From positions 124,001-188,000 of the forward strand of contig JAQMWT010000388.1 in NCBI GenBank assembly GCA_029834535.1: a stretch of DNA of 64,000 bases. The letters run 5' to 3'. Position 1 is the stretch's first letter. Each line of letters opens with the position of its first letter. The notes beneath the pieces were generated by a model, which saw only the letters and a list, made by a program, of their open reading frames with translations, ran no database searches and was not told the origin of the DNA. Made by a program: the position numbers and the translations under genes. Source of the stretch: Chrysophaeum taylorii (Eukaryota > Sar > Pelagophyceae > Pelagomonadales > Pelagomonadaceae). Positions 1 to 9,455 of this stretch are shown in pieces.

Positions 1-5
1 AAAGA

Positions 6-729
6 TCAGGGTGACCAGCCGTCCTTGTGAGGCATGATAGTCTCAGTGCGCGGTCGCGATACGCCGCGAAGGTGGATGGTCGTCGGGCCGTCGTCGGCGG
101 AGGGGTGGCGTCCAAAGTATGGCTGGTCGATAAGCCCCTCGGGGAGCGTCTGATTCCGCGAAACGAGTGTTGCGGCCATGGTGTTGATGTACGCCGTCAT
201 TTCTCGTTCCAGATCCTCGGTGTTCATCAATCGTTCCTCTTGGTACCTGAGAGAGAGAGAGCGTCGACGCGAGAGAGTTCGCACGTCTCACTCGAGGAGG
301 CCCTCCTTCTCCCACAGTTGGAACTCCTTCTCCTCGAGGAGGTCCTGCATCGTTTGCAAGCCCTCTAGCAATCGCTGCGGGGTAAAAGACGTTAGGCAGG
401 CCGCGGGAAAGACGCGCCGTCGCGAGCTGGTGAAACGAGACGACCGACTCCTTGGTCAACTCGCGGTCGGTGGGAGGATGTCCAGCTTGGTCCTGGTCGA
501 TCTGGTGCGTGAGCTTGTTGAAGAGGTCGCGGTACTCCCCTTGCTCCTTTTCGAGCTGTTTGTTCTGTGTTTTTACGCTCTTTGTCTTTGCCGCCAAAAA
601 TCGCTCGATTCTCCGCGAATAGAAGTGATTCGACACGACAACACCCCCGAAAACCCCGGCCGCGCCGAGCACGAACATCATGAAGACCTTCCTCGGCATG
701 ATGAGGTGCTCGGACCCGCACACGATCAT
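6..729 (-). CDS. Membrane-anchored coiled-coil protein, three exons, unknown family
   Basis: I do not recognise this family. The predicted product is about 202 residues. Near the N-terminus a hydrophobic stretch (VFMMFVLGAAGVFGGVVV) would anchor it in a membrane. A charged, Lys/Glu/Gln-rich helix follows, then a second coiled-coil-like block and a short polar tail. Proposed exons are about 445-729, 292-374 and 6-246. The second intron (247-291, 45 nt) has a clean GTGAGA donor and a pyrimidine-rich TCTCTCAG acceptor and keeps the frame. The first intron ends at a good CCCCGCAG acceptor, but its donor is weak (GTCGTC, about 70 nt), so the exon 1 end is uncertain. The start at 729 is the first ATG after the spacer shared with the divergent acyltransferase gene, which begins 121 bp away. 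Confidence 0.5.
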
Positions 730-850
730 GGTCGTGCTGCCGGCCAACAATGTGAGAGGGTAAGGATGTGCGAGTGGTGGTGACCCGTTTCGGGCGGTGA
801 CGCATTCAGGAGGTCGACGCGACGCATCGTCGTCGTCGACTACTTGGACG
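730..850. promoter_or_regulatory. Short divergent intergenic promoter region
   Basis: These 121 bp separate the start codons of the coiled-coil gene (minus) and the acyltransferase gene (plus), so both promoters and both 5' leaders must fit here or overlap the genes. No TATA box is visible. There is a short run of GTC/GAC repeats just upstream of the acyltransferase ATG. Confidence 0.45.
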
Positions 851-1735
851 ATGGTAGTTTCGAAGAACGCGCTCGCGTGTCCGCCCAAGCTGGAGGACTA
901 CCCCAAGGGCAAATGGCTGCAGACGACGTGCCTCCTGGTGCTCATGCTGGGTGGGTGGGTGATGGCCTGGCTCTGGCAGATGGCCTTCACCTACACGGTC
1001 GGGTGGTTCTTGAAAAAGAAGCGACTCGAGCTCTGGAACGGGTACCTGTTCCGGTTGTTTTCGGCCGCGCCCGTCGCATATTTGACCCCGGGCGTGCGAC
1101 TGCGGGTCACGAAGACGTCTTGGAAGCCGCCGCGCGACGTAATCGAGGGCAAGAAGGCCGTAATCGTGGCCGCAAACCATCGCTCCTTCATGGACCCCTT
1201 CGCCCTCGCGGGCGGGTTGCTGCCTCTCGAGACCAAGTACGTTGCCAAGGCCGAACTTTTCCAAGTGCCGTTCGGGGGGTGGGCCATGTATCGCGCGGGC
1301 GACCTCGCCGTCAAGTTCGACAAGAACAAGAACCAAGGCTGGGGCACCGTCAAGGGCTCGACCAAGGAACTCCTGTTGCAGGCGACCGACCAGCTCACCA
1401 GCGGCAACTCGATCGCCATATTTCCTGAGGGCACGCGCATGGGATTCGTTTCCGACAAAGCCCTCGAGGCCGGCCAGCACGAGTCAAAACTCATGGCCTT
1501 CAAGCCCCCCTTCTTTGACCTCGCCAAAAAGCTCGACGTTCCCGTTGTGTGTGTCGCGATGCGCGGGACCGACGAGGTCTGGCCCGTCGGCTCCAACATG
1601 ATGCGGCCCGCGGACATTATCATCGACATCGCCGAACCCATGAATCCCAACGACTACGCGACCGATCAAGAATTCGCCGACGCTGCGAGGCTCAAGATGG
1701 GAAAGATGTACCAGGCCCTCTGCAAAGACTATTAA
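851..1735 (+). CDS. PlsC-type glycerolipid acyltransferase (AGPAT-like)
   Basis: Predicted 1-acylglycerol-3-phosphate acyltransferase-like enzyme of 294 residues, transferring an acyl chain from acyl-CoA or acyl-ACP to a (lyso)glycerolipid during membrane-lipid synthesis. The catalytic H-x4-D box is visible as NHRSFMD (His110, Asp115). The phosphate-binding block appears as FPEGTR at about 191-196. A hydrophobic segment at about 27-50 is a likely membrane anchor, and a tract around PVVCVAMRG resembles block IV of the family. The ATG at 851 gives the normal family length; upstream in-frame codons read as low-complexity spacer. No intron is needed. It sits head-to-head with the coiled-coil gene. 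The exact acceptor (phosphatidic acid, other lysolipid or glycerol-3-phosphate) cannot be told from motifs alone. Confidence 0.85.
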   Translation: MVVSKNALACPPKLEDYPKGKWLQTTCLLVLMLGGWVMAWLWQMAFTYTVGWFLKKKRLELWNGYLFRLFSAAPVAYLTPGVRLRVTKTSWKPPRDVIEGKKAVIVAANHRSFMDPFALAGGLLPLETKYVAKAELFQVPFGGWAMYRAGDLAVKFDKNKNQGWGTVKGSTKELLLQATDQLTSGNSIAIFPEGTRMGFVSDKALEAGQHESKLMAFKPPFFDLAKKLDVPVVCVAMRGTDEVWPVGSNMMRPADIIIDIAEPMNPNDYATDQEFADAARLKMGKMYQALCKDY

Positions 1736-2456
1736 CACATCCCCGTGGGCTTCTCCACTTTCGTTTCGACCGACCGCTCCGCGGCCGCTGCTACCTTGGA
1801 GCAATTCTCGCTCGGCCTTGAAGTACCCCCCCCCCCCCATGTTGCTCCTGACCATGTCCCGCTTTCTCTTGATCACCCTTTTCCCGACATTGTACTACGA
1901 CCGCCCACGCGGCAACCCTGGAGTGCTCGGCCACCGCGCGCCACCGCGCGCAACCAAAATTCGACTCGAGGCAGATTGTCAAATCAAATCCAGTCAAGTC
2001 AAATCGTCCTCCCTTCAATACGCCCAGTTGCGTCGTCTGGTCAGTTGGTTGGTTGGTTGTCGTGGCCGTGAGAGGGTGCAGCACTTGTGCGGAACCATGG
2101 CGTGGGTTGCCGAAGCTTGGTTTTAGAGAGCAAGGACGCACAGTACAGCTTATTACCGCGGCAGATTCCGCCACGTGGGTCGGCAATAGCGCGAAGTCAC
2201 AGCGTGTGGTCGCGCTGCCGTCGGGGATTCCCCGACGGTAGCTAGCGCGGGGCTGCAAGACGTAATGCTCCCCCCGCTGATGTCATCGCCAACAACAAGC
2301 CGATGAATTTTGAGCGCCTCTTCATCCCTCGCTGTGGCGGCAAAGCCGTGCCAACTGACGACACCATTTTCCATTGTTCCAAGGCGGATCCTACAGTCGA
2401 CAACAGAGCACCCCATCTCTATAGTCACAACGGACGGAAGATAGGCGTTCCGTATC
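1736..2456. other. Intergenic, no gene recognised
   Basis: Spacer between the acyltransferase and zinc-ribbon genes. It holds a C homopolymer near 1828-1838 and short TCAAATC/GTCAAGTC repeats near 1978-2005. Open frames on both strands lack recognisable domains. Confidence 0.5.
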
Positions 2457-3228
2457 ATGTCCGCCGCTGCCGCCGCCGATTCCTACTGTGGCTACAGGCT
2501 GACCGGCGTGCTGAGTTTCGCTCGGTTCCGTGTCGTTGTGTCCTTTTACGATCGGTATGACTCGAGCGTAGGTCGGGAGGAAGCTGCCGGACGAGGTGCG
2601 ATGTGGCGTGTGCAAGCTGACTTGGAAGGCGGCGGCATCGCCGGAGGTGTGTCCTCACTGCCGTTGCGACCGGATCGCCGCGTGGCAACGCCTCGAGTCG
2701 GGAGAGATCATCGCACCAGGCGCCATTCTCGTTCCGCGGGACGCCACCGTGGATATGATCGCGATCGTGACGAGCGTCGAGCGCGTCAAGAAGCGTATCT
2801 CCGTCGTGGCGTTCGAGGGCGTCGCGCACCCAGAACCGCTGGAACTCGGGCTCGACGACGTCGTCCAATTGCACGTGGTCTCCGACGACCCACGAGCGGC
2901 GCGATTCTCCGAGTACGCGCTGTGTCCGTCGTGCGAGCAGGTCTTTCGGCTCGAGAATTGGGATCTTGATCTCGACGGTCGCGAGGAGATCGCGGAACGA
3001 AGACGCGCCATCGCCGCCGACCTCGAGCGCGCCATCGAGGAGAAGGCCCGCCTGAAGCAAAATAATAAGGTATCCAAGACGCCCAAGACCGCGGCAGCTA
3101 TCCTCCGCGTCACGGCCGACATCAAGCGGTGGGACGCGGACTCGCGCGCGCTCGCGCGGCGCCTGCGCGCGCCACAACACTGGTGCCCCCGGTGTCTCTG
3201 CCGCGATTTCCCCCTCCTCCTTAGCTGA
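2457..3228 (+). CDS. Small zinc-ribbon protein with multiple CxxC knuckles
   Basis: Not recognised as a named family. Two exons are proposed (2457-2507 and 2572-3228), joined by a 64-nt intron with a GTGCTGAG donor and a GCGTAG acceptor in phase 0, giving about 235 residues. Metal-binding-type knuckles are visible: CGVC...CPHC in the N-terminal third, CPSC in the middle and CPRCLC near the C-terminus. A Lys/Glu/Arg-rich helix lies between the last two. This could be a single zinc ribbon plus a second one split by a helix, as in some transcription- or translation-linked zinc proteins; that is speculation. Without the intron the first exon's frame leads into a different, domain-less reading, which supports splicing. 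It ends 36 bp from the convergent aldo/keto reductase gene. Confidence 0.55.
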
Positions 3229-3264
3229 ACAAAAAAAATTGTGACCCCCCTCACTCATCCTCAT

Positions 3265-4305
3265 CTAATCTCCGTCGAAGAGAGACGCGATGTCGCGGAG
3301 CTCGGTTGGCGTCAACTCGAGCGCGGGCGCGAGGAGGTCCTGTTTCATGTGCTTTTGGCTCTTCGTCCCCGTAAGGGGCTGGTGGCCCTGCGAAATGAGC
3401 CAGGCGAAGAGGATTTGTGGCGGGGTCGCGCCGAGGCGGGCTGCGGCGGCCCGGATCGGCCGGGAGCGGAGGGCGCTGCCGTTGGCCGTGAGCGTCCAGA
3501 ACGTCTGGTAGACAACGCCGTGGGTCTTGCAAAAGGCGCGGAGGTCGCGGTCGAAGCCCGACTTGTCATAGAATCGGTTCTGGAGGACCTTTGGCTTGTG
3601 TTTGGCGCGGTCGTAAATTTCGCGGAAGACTCGGATATCGTAGCAGTTGGACACACCGAGCTGCCGGACGAGGCCCTTGTCGACCGCGCGCTCAAAAGTG
3701 CGCCACACCGTCAGCGTGTCTTCGAAGCGGCGCAATGGCGAGTGCAACACGAGACTGTCGATGTGACTCGTCTTCAAGTTATCGAGGGATTTGGCGATCG
3801 ACTGCTCGACCTGGGTCTCGAGCGGCGCGGAGGGGTCGTAAGGCACGTCGTTCGGATCCTGCCCCGGAAAGGGCGTGAACTTCGTCTGGAGCCAGATCGC
3901 CTCTCGGGGAATACCGTCCTCTTCGAGGATATCCAGGGCCTTGCCTACCAAATCCTCTCGATAATGCTTCGGCTGACACGCGGTGTCGATTCCAACGAAT
4001 CCGCTCTTCACCGCCAGGACCACCAGCTCCGTCGTCGCCTCCTTCTTCCACGCAGTCCCGTACAAGAACGGCAGTTCTCGCGGGGGCGACATCAGCTGCT
4101 GCTGCTGCACCGCGGCGGCGAACGTTCTTGGCCGCGGCCCGCCGCCGCGCAGCCGCGCCGCCGCCGCTACCTTGAGACCTCGCCGCGTGCTCAACTGCCC
4201 GAATGCCCCCAACAGGCAGCTCAAAACGCAGCACACCCCGAGCCCACGACCGACCTGCAAGCGCCGACGAAACGAAAACCGCGCGGGAGCCTCGTCAGAG
4301 CCCAT
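3265..4305 (-). CDS. Aldo/keto reductase with N-terminal targeting leader
   Basis: NAD(P)H-dependent aldo/keto reductase of 346 residues, reducing aldehydes or ketones to alcohols. All four catalytic residues of the family can be placed: Asp107 in GIDTA, Tyr115 in KHY, Lys142 in LQTKF and His188 in LVLHSP. The motif GVSN follows, as expected for the TIM barrel. The first 60-70 residues are extra relative to cytosolic relatives: a basic start, a hydrophobic core (GVCCVLSCLLGAFG) and a basic Ala/Arg-rich stretch. This resembles a signal peptide plus transit peptide, with a Phe near the cleavage site as in secondary red-plastid leaders, so plastid targeting is a reasonable inference. The frame also opens upstream with a GTG, but 4305 is the first ATG. 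The stop of the upstream tandem gene lies 56 bp away. Confidence 0.85.
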   Translation of the reverse strand: MGSDEAPARFSFRRRLQVGRGLGVCCVLSCLLGAFGQLSTRRGLKVAAAARLRGGGPRPRTFAAAVQQQQLMSPPRELPFLYGTAWKKEATTELVVLAVKSGFVGIDTACQPKHYREDLVGKALDILEEDGIPREAIWLQTKFTPFPGQDPNDVPYDPSAPLETQVEQSIAKSLDNLKTSHIDSLVLHSPLRRFEDTLTVWRTFERAVDKGLVRQLGVSNCYDIRVFREIYDRAKHKPKVLQNRFYDKSGFDRDLRAFCKTHGVVYQTFWTLTANGSALRSRPIRAAAARLGATPPQILFAWLISQGHQPLTGTKSQKHMKQDLLAPALELTPTELRDIASLFDGD

Positions 4306-4361
4306 GCTCTTCCCCCATGTTCGGATCAATGGTCGCCTAATTCTTACCCTCACCGAATCCA

Positions 4362-4374
4362 CTAGAGGGCGGTC

Positions 4375-4405
<31 letters not shown>

Positions 4406-5552
4406 TATCATCGACCGCGAGGTCCTGGACGCGGTGATACCCTCTCTTCCGCCCGGACTTGGCCCCCGGGAGCGCGGTGGACCCGGCGCGACGGTCGGCG
4501 CTCGCACAGAAGAACCAGCAGCACCGGGCATTTTTTTTTTGGCGGAGGGTGTCTTCGATGACGTCAAAAGTCTGGCGAAGGAGCTCGAAGCCGGAGTCGA
4601 TGCGCTGGATCTCGTCAGCGAGTTCCCCAAGGTACTTGGCAGGCATCGCCCCCGTCGAGGGCTCGGCGCTGTTGGTCGAGAGGAGGGCATCTTCCTTGGC
4701 GCCGAGGTCGCGGCCTATTTTGACCGCGCGCTCGACGAGCCTCGAGAGGACCTGGGAATGGCGGAGGAGGCGAGGCACGAGTTGCTCGCGCGCGGCCTGC
4801 TCGGTCGATCGCGCGTCGCCGCGCGCCGTCTCGAGGGCCTTGGCGATCGAAAGCAACTCGGTACGCGCGGCCAGGCGTCGTTGCCGATGGACCTCCGTGT
4901 CTCGCCGCGCTTCGCCGAGCTCGAGGTCGGCGGCGCGCCTCACCTCCGAGATCGTCTCGTGGGCCTTGGCGACCGAGGCGCGCGCGAACTCGGCCTCGCG
5001 GTCGCACCGCTCGCGCGCGACGACGACCGTCGCCGACGTCGCGCTCGCCGCGGCAGACGCCGCCGCCGCCCGGTCGTCGGACGCCGCCGCGCGCCTCTCC
5101 GCCTCCAAGCTCGCCGAAACCGCCGCCTCCTCCGTCTCGACCGCTTCGCGGCACCGCAGCCTCGCCTTCTCGGCCGCGGCGACAGCCTCGTTCTCTCTCC
5201 TTCTCGCTACCACCGTTGCCTCGCGACTAGAGGCAATCTCCGCTTCGGCGGCTTCTGCCCGCCGCCGCGTTTCCGCGACCTCGGTGTGCGCGTGCTCGAG
5301 CGCCCCCGTCAGCTCGCGAGTCCGCGCCGCGTACAGCGACGCCTCCTCGATCAGCCGCGCCACGCGCTCCTCGGCCTTATGGTGCGCCTCGCGCGCCGAC
5401 TCGAGGGACGACGACGCATCGTCCCCCTCGAGCGCCGACGCGGCAACCGCCTCGGCGAGATCCGTCTCGGCCTGCTCCTTGGCCGCGAGCGCCTGTCGCA
5501 TGGCCCCAGAGAAGTCGGACGACACGTCGCCCCTCGATTCGAGACGAGCCAT
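4362..5552 (-). CDS. Long alpha-helical coiled-coil protein
   Basis: A 396-residue protein, almost entirely Ala/Glu/Arg-rich helix with heptad-like spacing from about residue 15 to 320, so probably a rod or scaffold. The C-terminal part departs from this: a helical segment is followed by a Cys/aromatic cluster (CCWFFC), then a basic patch and an Asp run ending in glycines. The Asp run is encoded by a GTC/GAC microsatellite on the sequenced strand. The start at 5552 (MARLESRG) was chosen because upstream in-frame codons are AT-rich and hydrophobic with no sign of protein constraint. No catalytic domain is visible. The CCWFFC cluster could be a lipidation or metal site; this is a guess. It lies in tandem with the aldo/keto reductase gene. 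Confidence 0.65.
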
Positions 5553-5978
5553 TGTGGTGCGAGAGAGAGAACTCCTGTGTGGTCCGTTCGAGGCGTTAAA
5601 CGGTCCCGACTTTGAGAAGAAGGATACTCTTGTCCTGCCGCGCCGGCCGGGGGTGGCCTCGATTGAAATCTCGTCGAACAACAACATTAAAATCGGGAAA
5701 ACAAATAAATGAATAAATAAATAATAATACGAGCCCGGAGCAACACATGAAATGAAGAAACAAAACAGCAACGTCGCGTGGGACCGACACGACGCACGCC
5801 AAGGAAGGAGGCTGGCTCACTCACCAGCCGGAAGGAAGAAAGGACGGATGGGGAAAAGGGAGGGAGACCAGACGAGGGAGGAGGGCCACGTGCATCAAGA
5901 GGGATCCAATCAATTCTCGTGGGATGGAATGAAGGTAGGAGGGTCATGACAAAGAGCCATCGCCCCAAACAAAACTCC
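5553..5978. promoter_or_regulatory. Upstream region of the coiled-coil gene
   Basis: An AT-richer spacer of 426 bp between the C2-DysF gene's stop codon and the coiled-coil gene's start codon. It holds an AAATAAATGAATAAATAAATAA run near 5701-5725 and purine-rich tracts near 5830-5885. No gene is seen. Confidence 0.4.
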
Positions 5979-7021
5979 TCATCCCCCTCGACAGAGGCAT
6001 CTGCACGCTCCGCCATCGAGCTTTGGAGGCGTGGTACTCGGGGGCTTGGGCATTGGTGGTTTGTTTTTCGCATAGCCCGAAGGAACGTGCAAGATGAGGT
6101 CATCGATGTCATAATCTACCGACTGGCCGGCTCGACGACATTCTCTCGTCCAACGGCGCCGGCACGCCCGCGCGCCGTAAAACTGCTCGTCGTACCACCA
6201 GCCCGAGTCGAAGCTGCGCGCGAACTGCCACCCGTTGGCATTCTTCGGCGTGCTCTCGACCTCCCACGGCCGCTCGATCTCGAACCCCGGAGGCATTTTT
6301 GGAGCGGCGTCTCGAAACCGATCGAAAAACAAAACCCCCGTCTCGTCGCTGAAGCGACCCGGGTCCCTCTCGGCGACGTCAATGCGACAAGGACCTTCGA
6401 GGCGCGCGTACTCAAACACAAGGTCCTCGACCAAGTTGAAATAGTGTTCTTTGGGAGCGATCCTCAGCCGAACTTGAAGGACGCCATTGTTCTCGCGTTG
6501 CCCGTTGTCGGTTCTGAAAAGCTTCAAACGATGAGTTTGCTCGACGGCCGCCGCCACCTTCTTGAGTCGGACGGATCCCTCGGCCACGGTGACACCAGGC
6601 CGCGAACCTCTGTGGTCGCTCACCTCGACCACGAGCCTCGAGGCATCCAATTCCGCGACGATGAACCTGCGGCGATACGCTATACCCGCCATCCGTCCCG
6701 CGGACTCACTCGAAACGCTCCGCCGGTATCCACCAAGGGTTGCGCGCATGCGGCTTGACCGATGACTTTTGGGCCTGATGCTTGAGCTCGTCGTCGAGCT
6801 GCGGCTGAATGAATGCCGAGACGAACGGGTTTCCCTACGCGAAGAGCTTTTATTATTGTGATGATTAAAATACCAATGAATCGTACGAGGTCGATTGGCC
6901 AGTCCACTTTTTCCACATAGACGACGAGCACCACGGCGTCGTCCGGAACGTCGCGGGGCTGGAGCCGTTGAAATTTGCCATTTCCGGTCACGTTGACGTC
7001 CTTACTCTTGGCTTGTCCCAT
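5979..7021 (-). CDS. N-myristoylated C2 domain - DysF (peroxin/ferlin-like) protein
   Basis: Three exons (6887-7021, 6710-6834, 5979-6666) give about 315 residues. The protein starts MGQAKSK, an N-myristoylation-type sequence. Residues about 20-150 form a C2 domain once two tiny introns (6835-6886, 52 nt; 6667-6709, 43 nt) are removed: splicing restores GNPFVSAFI and the NPWWIPAERFEF segment, typical of C2 strands 2-4. The C-terminal half matches the DysF module of ferlins and peroxisomal Pex30/Pex23-type proteins: ERPWEVE, NGWQFA and RRRWTR. C2 domains bind membranes, often with calcium, and DysF occurs in membrane-remodelling or peroxisome-biogenesis proteins. A soluble, lipid-anchored membrane adaptor is the likely role. 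Neither a ferlin C-terminal membrane span nor a Pex30-type N-terminal membrane region is present. Confidence 0.75.
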
Positions 7022-7190
7022 GCGACGAACCCAAAGCCCGCAACAAATTCAATAATTGTGGCCTCCACGCGGTCGCCCCGAAACTGCTTCTCAACCTAAA
7101 GACTCATGACAACGCCGTTTGGCAGAACAACGACGAGCATCAATGGTCGCCGCGAAGCAAACAGTCAGTCAAAGCTTCAGGAACAATCGA

Positions 7191-7606
7191 TCAGATCCTA
7201 TATGCGTCCGTTCCAAGAAGAAGAGCTAGGAGGGGGGTACCAGTTGACCCCCGGGCTTGCCGGTTGCGCCGCTGTGGTGTGCTGGCCGCCCACCCAGATG
7301 GCCTGCCTCGGCGGCTAACACTCGAATGAATAACCGACATTCTCCTCCGCGCCCCCGCGCGCATGCATCTCGGCATTGGGCACACCGTGTCCCGTATTCC
7401 ACCACCACCACCACCACCACCACCACCACCACAAGGACGGCATTCGGGAGCCATTTGAGGGGGAGGAAAAAGGTTTGCGCGCACGATCAATATGGTGGCA
7501 GGAGCGGACCCCGCGCTCCCAAGTAGCGTCATCGCTTGCGCAGGCCGGAAGAAGCGCCGGGCATCGTGAAGAGAGTCTGCGCAACAAGCAGGCGAGCGAG
7601 AGTCAG

Positions 7607-7638
<32 letters not shown>

Positions 7639-9094
7639 CAAAGTTTGGCAAAAAAGGGACGCACAGCTGGGCGGTCGCAGGACTTGAGATAGCAGAGCGA
7701 GCCAGCGAGGGTCCAGCCCTTGCATCGAGAATCGTTGTTGCAGCTCTTGCAACAGTCTTTCTCCGCGGTGCCGGAGGCGACGCCGAGGTCGCACTTCCCC
7801 TTGAAGAGGTCGACGTTGGGGGTCACCTCGAAGGCGCTGCAGGCGTCCGCTTTGTTGTCCGAGGTGCCATAGGTCTCGAAGTAGTGTTTCGCGAGATTGG
7901 GGAATCGGTCGTACTGGTGGACAACGGCGACGGGAGCGTCGTCAGAAGCCTTGAGGACGCGAGTCCCCGAGATGACGGCGACGCGCGCCTGGAGATTGGC
8001 GACGAGAGCGCCGCGCTGCGGCACGATCTTGGCCCCGCGGACGCGACGTTCGTGAAGGAGGACGTTGTGAACGCCCTGGTCGACGCCGTTGCGCTCGCAG
8101 TTGACAAAGTCGGGGTTCGAGACGACGGCGCTCATTTGTTTGGCGTAGGCGAGCGCGGCGTCGAAGTGGGCGATCGAGACGCCCGAGCATAGGATTGGCT
8201 TGGTCGCGAGCGAGCGGAGCTTGGGTTCGCCGAAGCAGTCGCGGATCCAGCCGCCGTTCCAGCCGCATTGGCCGATCGTCCTCGACTCGACGCCGTGGAA
8301 CGCGTAGAACGCGCCCGACGACGACGCGCCTCCGAGGATCGGCTCGAAGGGGTCCGCCTGGAACGCCGTGTCGCGGACGTCGGCCATCAGCACACCCCGG
8401 TACCCTGCGCCCTCGAGGGTTTCGAGGTACCGCGAGATTATCGGCCACCGAAAGCTCGACGGGTGGAAGTTACGCAGGTGCGGCGGCTCGAGTCGCTCGA
8501 CGTCGTAGATCTTGAGGTCCACGCGCTGCGCCGTCGCCAGTCTGTGCGCGGGGGTGACTGTCTCGCGCGGAGGCGGACACTCACTCCCCGAGCTCCGCGT
8601 CGACCGAGTCGCGATCGACGAACAGTGCGACATCGACGTGTTGCGGCGCGTTGCGGCCTGCGCGGGCGTCGAGACGCGGGAGACCGCGCGACGCACGGAG
8701 AGAAGTGGCGAAGACGGCCAAGTTGGTCGTCGGGATCCCCTTTGCGAGTCCGACGACCTATAAAAAGTCGTCGTCGGGGGTTTGCCGCGCATCGACGCAC
8801 CAGGTCGCGTACGCCTTTCGGCGCGGTGCGAGTCGCCGAGGAGGAGGAACTCGTGTTCAACGAGTCGAGAAGCCTCTGCGCACTCTCGATCGTCGCCTGT
8901 GCTCGCGGGTTAGAGGCTCTCGGGAGAGGCGCGGTTCGCACGTAGTAGCCCGCCAGGTCGATCGGTGCCGCGTCGCCCGACGCGACAGGCTTGCTCTGCG
9001 GGAGCTTGATCGTGACGTGGTAGGTCAGGAGCAAGTACGGGACCACCATGAGGGCCAAGCACAGGGCGAAGGGCACCGACCCCGCAGCCGCCAT
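7191..9094 (-). CDS. Type II membrane glycosyltransferase-like protein with PAN/apple domain
   Basis: Three exons (8801-9094, 8585-8757, 7191-8541), joined by two 43-nt introns (8758-8800 and 8542-8584) that keep frame. Exon 1 has a signal-anchor (FALCLALMVVPYLLLTYHV) and a Ser/Thr stem. Exons 2-3 carry a Rossmann-like nucleotide-sugar transferase fold: VVGLAKGIP, LAVFATSLR and VALFVDRD, then MADVRDTAFQADPF with the acidic metal-site motif and NGVDQGVHN. A Cys-rich PAN/apple-like module follows (CDLG..DCCKSC..CKGWTLAG..CYLKSC), suggesting carbohydrate or protein binding. A Golgi enzyme modifying extracellular glycans is likely. Downstream of about 7680 the frame is low complexity (Asp10 and Gly11 runs from ATC and CCA microsatellites), so the true C-terminus may be shorter or spliced. 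The donor sugar is unknown. Confidence 0.7.
7401..7433. repeat. (CCA)n microsatellite
   Basis: About eleven CCA/CAC triplets. They fall in the doubtful C-terminal tail of the glycosyltransferase frame, where they would encode glycines on the minus strand. Confidence 0.8.
7605..7637. repeat. (ATC)n microsatellite
   Basis: About ten ATC/CAT triplets, read as an Asp run on the minus strand just after the PAN module of the glycosyltransferase. Confidence 0.8.
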
Positions 9095-9455
9095 CGAGAG
9101 AGATGCCCGGTAACCCCCTTCAACAATACCTGACGCCGAAGTTCAAACAAGGTGATGAGCCCTCAAGTTGGCAGTCGCACAAGCCGATCCCGAGCTTCGA
9201 TGCGAACGCACCCTGCCCCCAGGACGCGCAGCATTGTGAGTGCTGGGGTCAACGCATTCTCGCAATCTGCACTATGTCTTCGAAGTAACCGCAGGAAAAT
9301 GAGCGCCGCCGCCGCAGAGAGAGCAGGCGCGTCGATGTCGGGATTTGCGTTCGAGGCGTTATCGCTCTCATTATTGGCGTTAGATTTATTTATTTTGCCG
9401 TGTTGTCGGAGTAGAACCTCGTTGCCAGCGTCGACTATTTCCCTAAGTCGATATA
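9095..9455. other. Spacer upstream of glycosyltransferase gene
   Basis: Contains the promoter of the minus-strand glycosyltransferase gene. A 98-codon minus-strand frame (9163-9459) is open but shows no domain and has spacer-like composition, so it is not called as a gene. Confidence 0.35.
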
